From: VXYL01 sp965200375
GTDB lineage: Bacteria; Pseudomonadota; Gammaproteobacteria; Pseudomonadales; Azotimanducaceae
Length of the DNA: 64,000 bases
Reading direction: 5' to 3'
Assembly (NCBI GenBank): GCA_965200375.1
Contig: OZ241353.1
Coordinates: 3,714,008 to 3,778,007 of the forward strand
Position 1 is the stretch's first letter. Every line of letters starts with the position of its first letter. The position numbers were made by a program, and so were the translations under genes. Below, in pieces: positions 41,713-49,451 of the stretch. The notes beneath the pieces are model-generated. The model saw only the letters and a list, made by a program, of their open reading frames with translations. It had not been told where the DNA came from and did not search any database.

Positions 41713-41997
41713 ATGCAACTCGCCGTCAGCGCGGCCAAGCCGCGCCTCTCGGAACTGATCGCCGCCGCCGAGCGCGGCGAGCGGGTGGTCATCACTCGGC
41801 GCGGGGAGCCCGCGGTGGAACTCGTTGCCTGCCCCAAACGGAAGCGTGGGGGCGGCATCAATTTCGAGCGGCTCGCGGAGACGCGGCGGCGCTTGGGGAT
41901 CGTGGACGATCCGCTCGAGGTCGGGGAAGAAATGATCGCGGCGTTCCACAACCCCGCGCTCAGCCGCAAGGTGCTCGGCTTGGAGGACGATGACTAG
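41713..41997 (+). CDS. Phd/YefM-type antitoxin, copy 2
   Basis: This 94-residue antitoxin has the same DNA-binding N-terminus as copy 1 (MQLAVSAAKPRLSEL against MEIAISAAKPRLSEL). Upstream sequences also match partly (GGGAGCAGCGCC against GGAGCAGCCGC before the ATG), so the duplication includes the ribosome-binding region. The stop overlaps the start of the PIN toxin by 8 bp, the normal toxin-antitoxin layout. Such antitoxins neutralise the toxin and repress their own promoter. Confidence 0.9.
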   Translation: MQLAVSAAKPRLSELIAAAERGERVVITRRGEPAVELVACPKRKRGGGINFERLAETRRRLGIVDDPLEVGEEMIAAFHNPALSRKVLGLEDDD

Positions 41998-42427
41998 CGA
42001 TTCCACGCCGAGCTCCAGCCGCCGAGAGACAGGCGTCCTCCTCGACACCACTTACCTCTACAAGCTGATGGCGTTGAACGCGCTGTTCTCGCCGTCGGAG
42101 CGTCAGTACCTTGCAGAGCATGAGGCCAGCGTTCACGTCAGCGCCGTGTCCATTTGGGAGGCGCGCATCAAGTACGACGCTCGTCACCGCTCGGGAGCGC
42201 GAAAGAGCCCGTTCGACCCTGAGTCCATCTTCGAGACCCTCAAGCGCGAAGACGTCGCGCTCCTGCCGCTCGCCCCGGCCCATGCCGCCCGAGCGCTGGA
42301 AGTACCTCTGCGCCACAAGGACCCCTTTGATGAAATCCTGTTGGTGCAGGCGCAAGTCGAGGGACTTCGATTCCTCACCATAGACAAGCAGCTGGTCGAT
42401 CACCCCCTAGCCATCACCGTGCGCTAG
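41990..42427 (+). CDS. PIN domain toxin, VapC-type
   Basis: PIN toxins are Mg-dependent ribonucleases. The 145 residues carry the acidic active site: Asp19 in VLLDTTYLYKLM, Glu57 in AVSIWEARIKY, Asp111/Asp114 in RHKDPFDEILLVQAQ and Asp132 in FLTID. All key residues are present, so activity is expected. It overlaps antitoxin copy 2 by 8 bp, and hsdM begins 6 bp later, so all may share one transcript. Confidence 0.9.
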   Translation: MTSDSTPSSSRRETGVLLDTTYLYKLMALNALFSPSERQYLAEHEASVHVSAVSIWEARIKYDARHRSGARKSPFDPESIFETLKREDVALLPLAPAHAARALEVPLRHKDPFDEILLVQAQVEGLRFLTIDKQLVDHPLAITVR

Positions 42428-42433
42428 CGCCGC

Positions 42434-43930
42434 ATGGACGCCTCGCAGATCGGCAAGCGGGCCTGGAGCTACGCCGGGGTGTTGCAGGACGCTGGCCTCT
42501 CGTGCTTCGAGTATGTCGAGCAGCTCACGCTGCTGCTGTTCCTGAAGATGGCGGATCAGCTCGCCCGGCCGCCCTACGAGCGCGAGCCGCTGGTGCCGGC
42601 CGAACTCGGCTGGCAGCCTTTGCTGCGGCTGGACGGCGCGGCGCTGGAAGCGCAGTACCGCAAGAGCCTGGAGGCGCTGGGCGGGGCGTCGGGGATGCTC
42701 GGCGCGATCTTCCGCGGGGCGCGCTGCGAAATCCACAACCCGGCGCTGCTCAAGCAGCTCATCGTGAACCTGCTGGACGACGTGGATTGGATGTCGCTGC
42801 CGGTGGATGTGAAGGGCACCATCTACGAAGAGCTGGTGGCGCGTTCGGCGCAGGAGTCCTCCCGCGGCGCCGGGCAGTACTTCACGCCGCGTCCGGTGGT
42901 GCAGGCGATGTGCGAAGTGGTGCGGCTGACGCCGCGAGACCGCATCTGCGATCCCGCGGCCGGCACCGGCGGCTTCCTCTGCAACGCCTATCAGCATGTG
43001 CTGGATCGTTTCGGCGGCGAACTGGACAGGGACGAGCTGCGAACGCTGCGGATGGACTTGGTGGAAGGCATGGAGCTGTCGCCCAAGGTCGGGCGGATGT
43101 GCGCGATGAACGCCTACCTGCACGGCATCGGCGGCGAGGGCGAGGACGAGGTGGTGATCCACAGCGGCCACGACAGCCTCGCCGCGCCCTGGAGCGACGA
43201 ATACTCGGTGGTGCTCGCCAATCCGCCTTTCGGCAAGAAGCAGAGCCTCACCTTCGTCAACGAGGAGGGCGAGACGTCGAAGGAAGATCAAGTGATCGTG
43301 CGCGAGGACTTCTGGACCTCCACCAGCAACAAGCAGCTCAACTTCGTGCAGCACATCCACACGCTGCTGAAGATCGACGGCCGTGCCGCCGTGGTGGTGC
43401 CGGACAACGTGCTCTTCGAGGGCGGCGCCGGCGAGAAGGTGCGCCGCAACCTGCTGCAGACCTGCCGCGTCCACACCCTGCTGCGCCTGCCCACCGGCAT
43501 CTGGTACTCGCCCGGCGTGAAGGCAAACGTGCTCTTCTTCGACAAGAAGGAAGGCAGCGCCAGGGCATGGACGGACAAGCTGTGGATCTACGACCTGCGC
43601 ACCAACAAACACTTCACCTTGAAGCAGAAGCCGCTGCGCCGGGAGGACTTCGACGAGTTCATCGCCTGCTACAAGCCCGGCCGCCCCCATGCGCGAAGGC
43701 AGACGTGGAGCGAAGCCAACCCCACCGGCCGCTGGCGCAGCTACGACTGCAAGCGCCTGCTCGAGCGCGACAAGCTGAGCCTGGACATCTTCTGGATCAA
43801 GGACGACAGCTTGACGGATGCGAGCGCCCTGCCACCGCCAGAAGTGCTGGCCGGGGAAATCGCAGAGGAACTGCAAGCGGCGCAAGCGTCGTTCGCCGGC
43901 ATTGCCGAGCGGCTCGCGGAACGGGGATGA
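42434..43930 (+). CDS. hsdM: Type I modification methyltransferase HsdM
   Basis: HsdM methylates adenine at the site chosen by HsdS. The 498-residue protein is complete: N-terminal helical domain (1-140), GQYFTPRPVV at 147, SAM-binding DPAAGTGGF at 173-181 and the catalytic NPPF at 263-266. Unusually it follows, rather than precedes, hsdR and hsdS, with a toxin-antitoxin set between. With HsdS truncated, its methylation specificity is in doubt. Its stop overlaps the next ATG (ATGA). Confidence 0.95.
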   Translation: MDASQIGKRAWSYAGVLQDAGLSCFEYVEQLTLLLFLKMADQLARPPYEREPLVPAELGWQPLLRLDGAALEAQYRKSLEALGGASGMLGAIFRGARCEIHNPALLKQLIVNLLDDVDWMSLPVDVKGTIYEELVARSAQESSRGAGQYFTPRPVVQAMCEVVRLTPRDRICDPAAGTGGFLCNAYQHVLDRFGGELDRDELRTLRMDLVEGMELSPKVGRMCAMNAYLHGIGGEGEDEVVIHSGHDSLAAPWSDEYSVVLANPPFGKKQSLTFVNEEGETSKEDQVIVREDFWTSTSNKQLNFVQHIHTLLKIDGRAAVVVPDNVLFEGGAGEKVRRNLLQTCRVHTLLRLPTGIWYSPGVKANVLFFDKKEGSARAWTDKLWIYDLRTNKHFTLKQKPLRREDFDEFIACYKPGRPHARRQTWSEANPTGRWRSYDCKRLLERDKLSLDIFWIKDDSLTDASALPPPEVLAGEIAEELQAAQASFAGIAERLAERG

Positions 43931-44487
43931 CCGCCGCGCCACGCCGATGGCTGACGCTGGCCAATGCGATCTCCTGCGCCCGACTGGCGATGACGCCAGC
44001 CTCGGTGGCAGCGATTCTCGGCGGCCGCTGGTGGCTGGCGGCCGGCATCTTCGTGGCGGCGGTGGCGAGCGACTTCGCGGACGGGCTCGTGGCCCGTCGG
44101 CGGGGCACTGCCTCGGCCCTCGGCGGCGTGCTGGACCACGCCGCGGACGCCGTCTTCGTCGCGGCAACGCTGTGGGCGCTGGCCTACGTCGAGGCCCAAG
44201 AGCGCGTGGATCTGGTGCCGGGAGTGCTCCCGCTGTTCGTCGCCCTGGCCTTTCTCCAGTATTTGCTGGATTCCAAGGCCCTCGCTGGCCAGCCGCTGCG
44301 GGCAAGCAGCCTCGGACGCATCAACGGCATCGCCTACTTCGCGCTGGCCGGCACCGTCATCGGCCGCGAGGCGCTGGGCTGGCACTGGTTGTGGCCCGAG
44401 GCCGTCTACTTGGCGGGTTTGGCGGTGCTCGTCTCCACGTTGGCGTCCATGCTGCTGCGGCTGCGGGCGCTCGGCAAGCGCCAATAG
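43927..44487 (+). CDS. CDP-alcohol phosphatidyltransferase family protein
   Basis: This 186-residue membrane enzyme has the complete motif D-x2-DG-x2-AR-x8-G-x3-D-x3-D at about 49-74 (DFADGLVAR ... GGVLDHAAD), which binds the CDP-alcohol and metal. About five hydrophobic helices follow. It could make a phospholipid such as phosphatidylglycerol phosphate; the exact alcohol is not determinable. The ATG overlaps the hsdM stop, so a lipid enzyme is coupled to a DNA methyltransferase. It is convergent with holA, 10 bp away. Confidence 0.87.
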   Translation: MTAAPRRWLTLANAISCARLAMTPASVAAILGGRWWLAAGIFVAAVASDFADGLVARRRGTASALGGVLDHAADAVFVAATLWALAYVEAQERVDLVPGVLPLFVALAFLQYLLDSKALAGQPLRASSLGRINGIAYFALAGTVIGREALGWHWLWPEAVYLAGLAVLVSTLASMLLRLRALGKRQ

Positions 44488-44497
44488 GCGGCGCCGT

Positions 44498-45532
44498 TCA
44501 GTCCCAATCCGGCAGCAGACGTTCGGCGTCGTTCGCCAGGGACCTCTGCGGACTGCCGGCAATCGCCAGCAGAATGCGCTCCAGGGACTGCCACGGGTCG
44601 CCGCGCAGCATCCCCTTGGCCTGCCAGTCCAGCCAGGCGCACTCTTCGAGCTGGCGGTCGATGCCGGGCGTGCCGAGGCGCCTGGCGGTCGCCGCCACCG
44701 CGCCGCGCTGGCTGGCGGGCAAGCGCGGTCTGCCGCCGACGCTCGCCTCCCTTGCGCGGCCGAGCTGATTGGTCAGGGCCCCCAGGATCAGAAAGATCGC
44801 GACGCCCTCCAGCCGCAGCGCGTTCAGCAGCTGGCGGACCCGGCGGCGGTGGCCGCCGAACGCCGCCTCGAGCAGCTGGAACGCGTCGAAGTGGGCGGAA
44901 TCTCCCACCGCTTCCTGAACCTGTCCGGCATCGATCTCGGCGCCAGCGCCTTCGGGTTGCAGCAGCTTGAGGCGTTCGATCTCCTGCCGCGCCGCCAGCA
45001 GGTTGCCCTCCACCCGCTGCGCCAGGGCGTCGAGGGCGTCCGGGGCCAGCCGCAGGCCCTCCCGGCGGCAGCGGGCGTCCAGCCAACGCGGCAGCTCCCG
45101 CGCCGGCACCGGCCATGCCATGACTACGACGCCGGCCTTGCCAAAAGCCTTGAACCAGGCGCTGCTGCGCTGCCGCCACTCCAGCCCCGCCGCTCGCGCC
45201 AGCAGCAGCGTGTCCGGCAACGGCGCTTCAAGGTACTTGCGAAGGGCGTCGGAACCGGCGCGGTCCAATCCCCGGGGCGGAATGCGAACGTCCAGCACCC
45301 GTCGGCTGCCGAACAGGGACATGTTGCCGGCAGCGGCGAAGAGCTCCTGCCAGGCGGCCTTGGGCCCGGCCTCGAACAGCGCGCGTTCGTCGAAGCCCTG
45401 GCACCTGGCCGCGGCCACGATGTCGTCGCAGGCTTCCTCCACCAGCAGTTGCTCGTCGCCGGCCACCAGGTAGACGCCGCCGGCGCCCTGGTCCTGCAAG
45501 TGGCGGGGCAGCTGGCTAGCGTTGATCTGCAT
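44498..45532 (-). CDS. holA: DNA polymerase III delta subunit
   Basis: HolA (delta) opens the beta sliding clamp within the clamp loader. The 344 residues match E. coli delta (343). It has VYLVAGDEQLLVEEACDDIV near the start, the RRVLDVRI strand, the region PDTLLLARAAGLEWRQRSSAWFKAF, and LRLAPDALDALAQRVEGNLLAARQEIERLKLL. Met at 45532 (MQINASQLPRHL) is the expected start. It overlaps lptE by 17 bp in the conserved leuS-lptE-holA order. Confidence 0.95.
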   Translation of the reverse strand: MQINASQLPRHLQDQGAGGVYLVAGDEQLLVEEACDDIVAAARCQGFDERALFEAGPKAAWQELFAAAGNMSLFGSRRVLDVRIPPRGLDRAGSDALRKYLEAPLPDTLLLARAAGLEWRQRSSAWFKAFGKAGVVVMAWPVPARELPRWLDARCRREGLRLAPDALDALAQRVEGNLLAARQEIERLKLLQPEGAGAEIDAGQVQEAVGDSAHFDAFQLLEAAFGGHRRRVRQLLNALRLEGVAIFLILGALTNQLGRAREASVGGRPRLPASQRGAVAATARRLGTPGIDRQLEECAWLDWQAKGMLRGDPWQSLERILLAIAGSPQRSLANDAERLLPDWD

Positions 45533-46037
45533 GGGTTCTGGCATCCGCATGGCCTTTGGCGACGGCACCGAGGGCGCGCAGCATCCGAGCCACGAGATCC
45601 GCCCGCATCTCGCTGCGCAGCAGGGCCTGCTCGGCACTGGCGCCGAGGATGTTGTCCGCATCGAGGTTGGCCCGACGCACGCTGCGCAGCACTTGCTCGG
45701 CGAACAGCGCGCGACCGTCGGCGGCGTGGATGGCGAACGCCACCTCGAGGGTCAGCTCGGCCTCCGTGGCCCGACCGGCGACGACCGCCGTGCTGCGTCG
45801 CTGCTGGCGCTGGCGCGACAGCTCGACCGCCACGTCGGCACCGGCCGCGCCGCCGGCCAGCACCTCGAGGCCAGCGGTTCGCAGCGCCGCGGCCAGGTCC
45901 CGGTGCAGGTCCACGCCCCGGGCGCGGCGGATGGCCACCGCGTCGAAGGCGCTGCCCAGGTCCCAGCGCCGCAGCTCGAAGCCGCAACCGCCCAAGGGCG
46001 CCAAGGCCAGCAACGCCATCGCCTGCCGGCGCTTCAT
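45516..46037 (-). CDS. lptE: LPS-assembly lipoprotein LptE
   Basis: LptE plugs the LptD barrel to insert lipopolysaccharide into the outer membrane. The 173-residue product has a lipoprotein signal (MKRRQAMALLALAPLGGC, lipobox LGGC) and FELRRW right after the cysteine, as in typical LptE (CGFxLR). The family diverges strongly, so the call rests on size, signal, and the leuS-lptE-holA position. Met6 of the longer frame (46037) is the better start. Confidence 0.92.
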   Translation of the reverse strand: MKRRQAMALLALAPLGGCGFELRRWDLGSAFDAVAIRRARGVDLHRDLAAALRTAGLEVLAGGAAGADVAVELSRQRQQRRSTAVVAGRATEAELTLEVAFAIHAADGRALFAEQVLRSVRRANLDADNILGASAEQALLRSEMRADLVARMLRALGAVAKGHADARTHADQR

Positions 46038-46074
46038 CGGCGCACCCCGCATAGAGTCGAGGCGCGGCGTGGCT

Positions 46075-48507
46075 TCAGCGTTCCACCACCAGGTTCACCA
46101 GTCGGCCCGGCACAACGACGGTCTTGCACAGCGTGGCGCCGGCCAAGTGCCGGGCCACGTTGTCGTGCGCTTTGGCGGCGGCCACCACCGCCGGCTCGTC
46201 GGCGTCTGCCGCCACCCGCACCCGGCCCCGCGTCCTGCCGTTCACCTGCACCGCCATCTCCACCGCCTGCGCCAGCGCCTTGGCCGGGTCGTGGCGCGGC
46301 CAGCGGGCGGTCGCGAACAGGCCGCCGGCATGGCCGAGGCGCTCGTAGAGCTCTTCGGCGACATGCGGCGCGAACGGCGCCAGCATGATCACCAAGGGCT
46401 CGAGTTCGCTGCGCCGGGCGGTGCGGCCCCCGGCGCGGACGACGTTCAGATAGGCCATCATGGCGGCGATCGCGGTGTTGAACTGCAACGCCGGCACCTG
46501 CTCGCCCACCTGCTTGACGGTCCGGTGCAGCGCTCGCTCCACGGCGGCGTCCGGCTCGCCGTCCGCGGCGTCCAGCACCGCCCGCCAGAGGCGGTTCAGA
46601 AAGCCGTGGGGGCCTTGGATGCCGCTGGTCCGATAGTCCGCGCCCTGCTCGTAGGGTCCGAGGAACATCAGGTACAGGCGGGTGGCGTCGGCGCCGTACT
46701 TCGCAATCAGCTGGTCCGCCACCACGAGATTGCCGCGGCTCTTGGATATCTTGCGCCCGTCGCGCACGAGGATGCCGTGGGCGCGGAACCTGGCGAACGG
46801 TTCGTCAAAGGGCAGCACCCCGAGGTCCGCAAGGGCCATCGCAAGGAAACGGGCGTACATCAGGTGCAGCACCGCGTGTTCGTTGCCGCCGATGTAGGAG
46901 TCCACCGGCAGCCACTTGCGGGTGAGCTCCGGGTCCATCGCCACGTCGTCCCGATCGGTGCTCGGGTAGCGCAGGTAGTACCAGCCGCTGCACAGGAAGT
47001 TGTCCGTCACATCGGTGTCGCGGCGGGCGTCTGCGCCGCAGCGGGGGCACGGAACCTCGCAGAAGCCGGCGGCCCTGGCCAGCGGGCTCTGGCCAGAGTC
47101 GTCCGGCTGGAAGTCCTCCAGGCGCGGCAGCACGACGGGCAGGTCCGCTTCCGGCACCGGCACGGCACCGCAGCGCTCGCAGTGGACGACGGGTATCGGC
47201 GGCCCCCAGTAGCGCTGCCGCGACACGCACCAGTCGTGCAGCCGGTACTGCACCCGGGCCCTGGCCAGGCCCCGTTTCTCCAGATCGGCAACGATGGCCC
47301 GCTTGGCCTGTTCGACCGCCATGCCGTCGAAGGCGCCGGAGTTGACCAGCGCGCCATCGCCAGCGAACGCCTCCGTCAGCGGCGCCGCGGCGTCCTCGGG
47401 ACTCTCCGCGACGACCCGCACGATGGGCAGATCGAACGCCCGAGCGAACTCGAAGTCGCGGCCGTCGTGGCCGGGCACGGCCATGATCGCGCCGGTGCCG
47501 TAGCCCATGAGCACGTAGTCCGCTATCCACACCGGAATCTCGGCGCCGTTCACCGGGTTGACGCAATAGCCGCCGGTGAACGCGCCGCTCTTGCGCTTGT
47601 CCACCTTCTGCCGTTCCACCAGGTCCTGCTTGGCGACGGCGTCCCGATAGGCATGCACGGTTGCGCGCTGGGCCGGAGTCGTCAGGGCCTCCACCAGCGG
47701 ATGCTCCGGCGCCAGCACCATGTAGGTGGCGCCGAACAGCGTGTCCGGGCGGGTGGTGAAGACGCGCACCGTTGCGTCCTGGCCGACGACGGCGAAGTCC
47801 ACCTCGGCGCCGTCGCTGCGGCCGATCCAGTTCGCCTGGGCCTTCTTGGTGACCGCAGACCAGTCGATGCGCGCCAGGTTGTCGAGAAGGCGCGGCGCGT
47901 AGTCCGTGATCCTGAAGAACCACTGGGGCAGCTCGCGCTGCCCCACCGGCGCCTCGCAGCGCTCGCAGGCGCCGGCGACGACCTGCTCGTTGGCGAGCAC
48001 CGTCTTGCAGGAGGGGCACCAGTTCACCGGCGCCTTGCGGCGCTCCACCAGGCCGCCTTCCAGGAGCTTCAGAAACACCCACTGCGTCCACCTGTAGTAG
48101 CTCGGACTGGTGGAGTCGACGGTGTGGTTCCAGTCGTACATGCCGCCGAAGCGCTTGAGGACGCGGGTGAAGTTGGCGATGCTGGCCGGAATCACGTCGT
48201 TCGGGTTCTTGCCCACCTTGAGCGCGTAGTTCTCGGAGTGGATGCCGAAGGCGTCGAAACCCATCGGCTGGAACACGTCCTTGCCCTGGAGCCGCCAGTA
48301 GCGCCCGTTCGCATCCGCCCCGGTGTAGGCGTAGAGGTTGCCGATGTGCAGCCCCTCCGCCGACGGATAGGGGAACATCATCAGGTTGTAGTAGGGGTCC
48401 GCGGCGCTCCGCAGCTGCGCCTCGGTGAAGGCGTTGGTGCCGCGCCGTTCCCACTCGGCCTGCCACTTGGCCTCGACGGCGTCGGGATCGTAGCGCTCGC
48501 TGGACAT
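46075..48507 (-). CDS. leuS: Leucyl-tRNA synthetase
   Basis: LeuRS charges tRNA-Leu. The 810 residues contain the class I HIGH motif as PSAEGLHIGN at 54-57, a CP1 editing domain with TTRPDTLFGATYMVLAPEHP, the zinc-knuckle-type CxxC pairs around 148-170 and 480-500, KISKSRGN near 586 and a C-terminal VNGRTRGRV-type domain. It is slightly short of the usual 860 residues. Repeat A copy 2 lies 60 bp upstream. Confidence 0.97.
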   Translation of the reverse strand: MSSERYDPDAVEAKWQAEWERRGTNAFTEAQLRSAADPYYNLMMFPYPSAEGLHIGNLYAYTGADANGRYWRLQGKDVFQPMGFDAFGIHSENYALKVGKNPNDVIPASIANFTRVLKRFGGMYDWNHTVDSTSPSYYRWTQWVFLKLLEGGLVERRKAPVNWCPSCKTVLANEQVVAGACERCEAPVGQRELPQWFFRITDYAPRLLDNLARIDWSAVTKKAQANWIGRSDGAEVDFAVVGQDATVRVFTTRPDTLFGATYMVLAPEHPLVEALTTPAQRATVHAYRDAVAKQDLVERQKVDKRKSGAFTGGYCVNPVNGAEIPVWIADYVLMGYGTGAIMAVPGHDGRDFEFARAFDLPIVRVVAESPEDAAAPLTEAFAGDGALVNSGAFDGMAVEQAKRAIVADLEKRGLARARVQYRLHDWCVSRQRYWGPPIPVVHCERCGAVPVPEADLPVVLPRLEDFQPDDSGQSPLARAAGFCEVPCPRCGADARRDTDVTDNFLCSGWYYLRYPSTDRDDVAMDPELTRKWLPVDSYIGGNEHAVLHLMYARFLAMALADLGVLPFDEPFARFRAHGILVRDGRKISKSRGNLVVADQLIAKYGADATRLYLMFLGPYEQGADYRTSGIQGPHGFLNRLWRAVLDAADGEPDAAVERALHRTVKQVGEQVPALQFNTAIAAMMAYLNVVRAGGRTARRSELEPLVIMLAPFAPHVAEELYERLGHAGGLFATARWPRHDPAKALAQAVEMAVQVNGRTRGRVRVAADADEPAVVAAAKAHDNVARHLAGATLCKTVVVPGRLVNLVVER

Positions 48508-48566
48508 GGCTTGGCGTGCGGTTGCGGCGGATCTGGTTCAAGCGGAGCGCGGCATCTTAGTCGAAC

Positions 48567-48732
48567 CGCTAGTGTGCCGCTTCCAAAATTACGTGTGTTC
48601 CAGCGGGCGGGTTCGTCGCTCGACCGGGATACCGGCTGCATGGCGGGGCGGCGCATCCTCAAGTAGCGCACGCCGAGGCGACGACAGACGAACATGCCAC
48701 TTGCCATGTCGATTCCGAATCGAACCGCTAGC
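48567..48732 (+). repeat. Dispersed repeat A, copy 2
   Basis: This copy matches 60-224 in the same orientation. It is flanked by a 12-bp direct repeat TCGAACCGCTAG (48561-48572 and 48720-48731). The right end supplies the TAG stop of ubiG, which is read on the other strand at 48728-48730. The left end is in the leuS upstream region. No open frame in it looks like a transposase. The flanking repeat may be a target duplication or an overlap of tandem units. Confidence 0.87.
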
Positions 48733-49435
48733 CGTCGCGCCGCCTGGCATGGACCATGTAGTTCACCGAGACGTCTTTGGTGGTGGCGCAGCGTCGGGTG
48801 AACGGGTTGTAGGAGACGCCCACGATGTCCAGCACGGCGAGGCCGGCATTGCGGCAGGCTCGGGCCAGTTCGGCCGGCCGCAGCAGCATTTCGTACCGGT
48901 GCGTGCCCTTCGGCAGGATGCCCAGCAGGTACTCGGCGCCGACGATGGCCAGCGCGAACGCCTTGGGCGTGCGGTTGATGGTGGCCAGAAAGAGGTCCCC
49001 CCCCGGCGCCGCCAGCTGCCCCAGAGCATGGACCGCGGAAGGGACGTCCGGCACATGCTCCAACGTCTCCAGACAGGTGACGATGTCGAAGGCGCCCGGT
49101 TCGGTGGCGAGATAGTCCTCTGCGGTTGCCAGCAGGTAGCGGACCCGATCGCCCAGGCCGTGCGCCTCGGCATGGCGTTCGGCCACCGCCAGCGGCGTCT
49201 TGGCGGCGTCGATGCCGACCACGGTCGCGCCGAGGCCAGCCAGCGCCTCGGCGGCCAGGCCGCCGCCGCAGCCGACGTCCAGCGCCCGGCGGCCAGCCAC
49301 GGCGCAGCGCTCGCGAATGTAGGCGATGCGCGGACCGTTGACGTCGTGCAGCGGCTTGAACGCGCCGTTCGGGTCCCACCAGCGCTCGGCCAGCTCCTCG
49401 AACTTGGCGACTTCCTCGGCATCGACATTGATCAT
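48728..49435 (-). CDS. ubiG: Ubiquinone biosynthesis O-methyltransferase
   Basis: UbiG performs both O-methylations of ubiquinone synthesis with SAM. The 235 residues start MINVDAEEVAKFEELAERWWDPNG, the family-specific region, then SAM motif LDVGCGGG at 52-59, VGIDAAKTPLAVAERH, and the late ATINRTPKAFALAIVGAEYLLG. Only 16 bp separate it from the mtaD-like gene upstream, a common pair. The stop codon is inside repeat A, but the C-terminus (VNYMVHARR) is of normal length. Confidence 0.96.
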   Translation of the reverse strand: MINVDAEEVAKFEELAERWWDPNGAFKPLHDVNGPRIAYIRERCAVAGRRALDVGCGGGLAAEALAGLGATVVGIDAAKTPLAVAERHAEAHGLGDRVRYLLATAEDYLATEPGAFDIVTCLETLEHVPDVPSAVHALGQLAAPGGDLFLATINRTPKAFALAIVGAEYLLGILPKGTHRYEMLLRPAELARACRNAGLAVLDIVGVSYNPFTRRCATTKDVSVNYMVHARRRDG

Positions 49436-49451
49436 GCGGATGGCCTTGCGC

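Noticed and set aside
46075..48507. leuS as a truncated gene because it is 810 residues
   Set aside because: All catalytic and editing motifs are present in order and the ends look normal, so it is a naturally compact form.
48712..48732. A tRNA gene suggested by the TTCGATTCCGAATCGAA-like stretch
   Set aside because: No acceptor stem, anticodon arm or correct spacing can be folded; the sequence is the end of repeat A.
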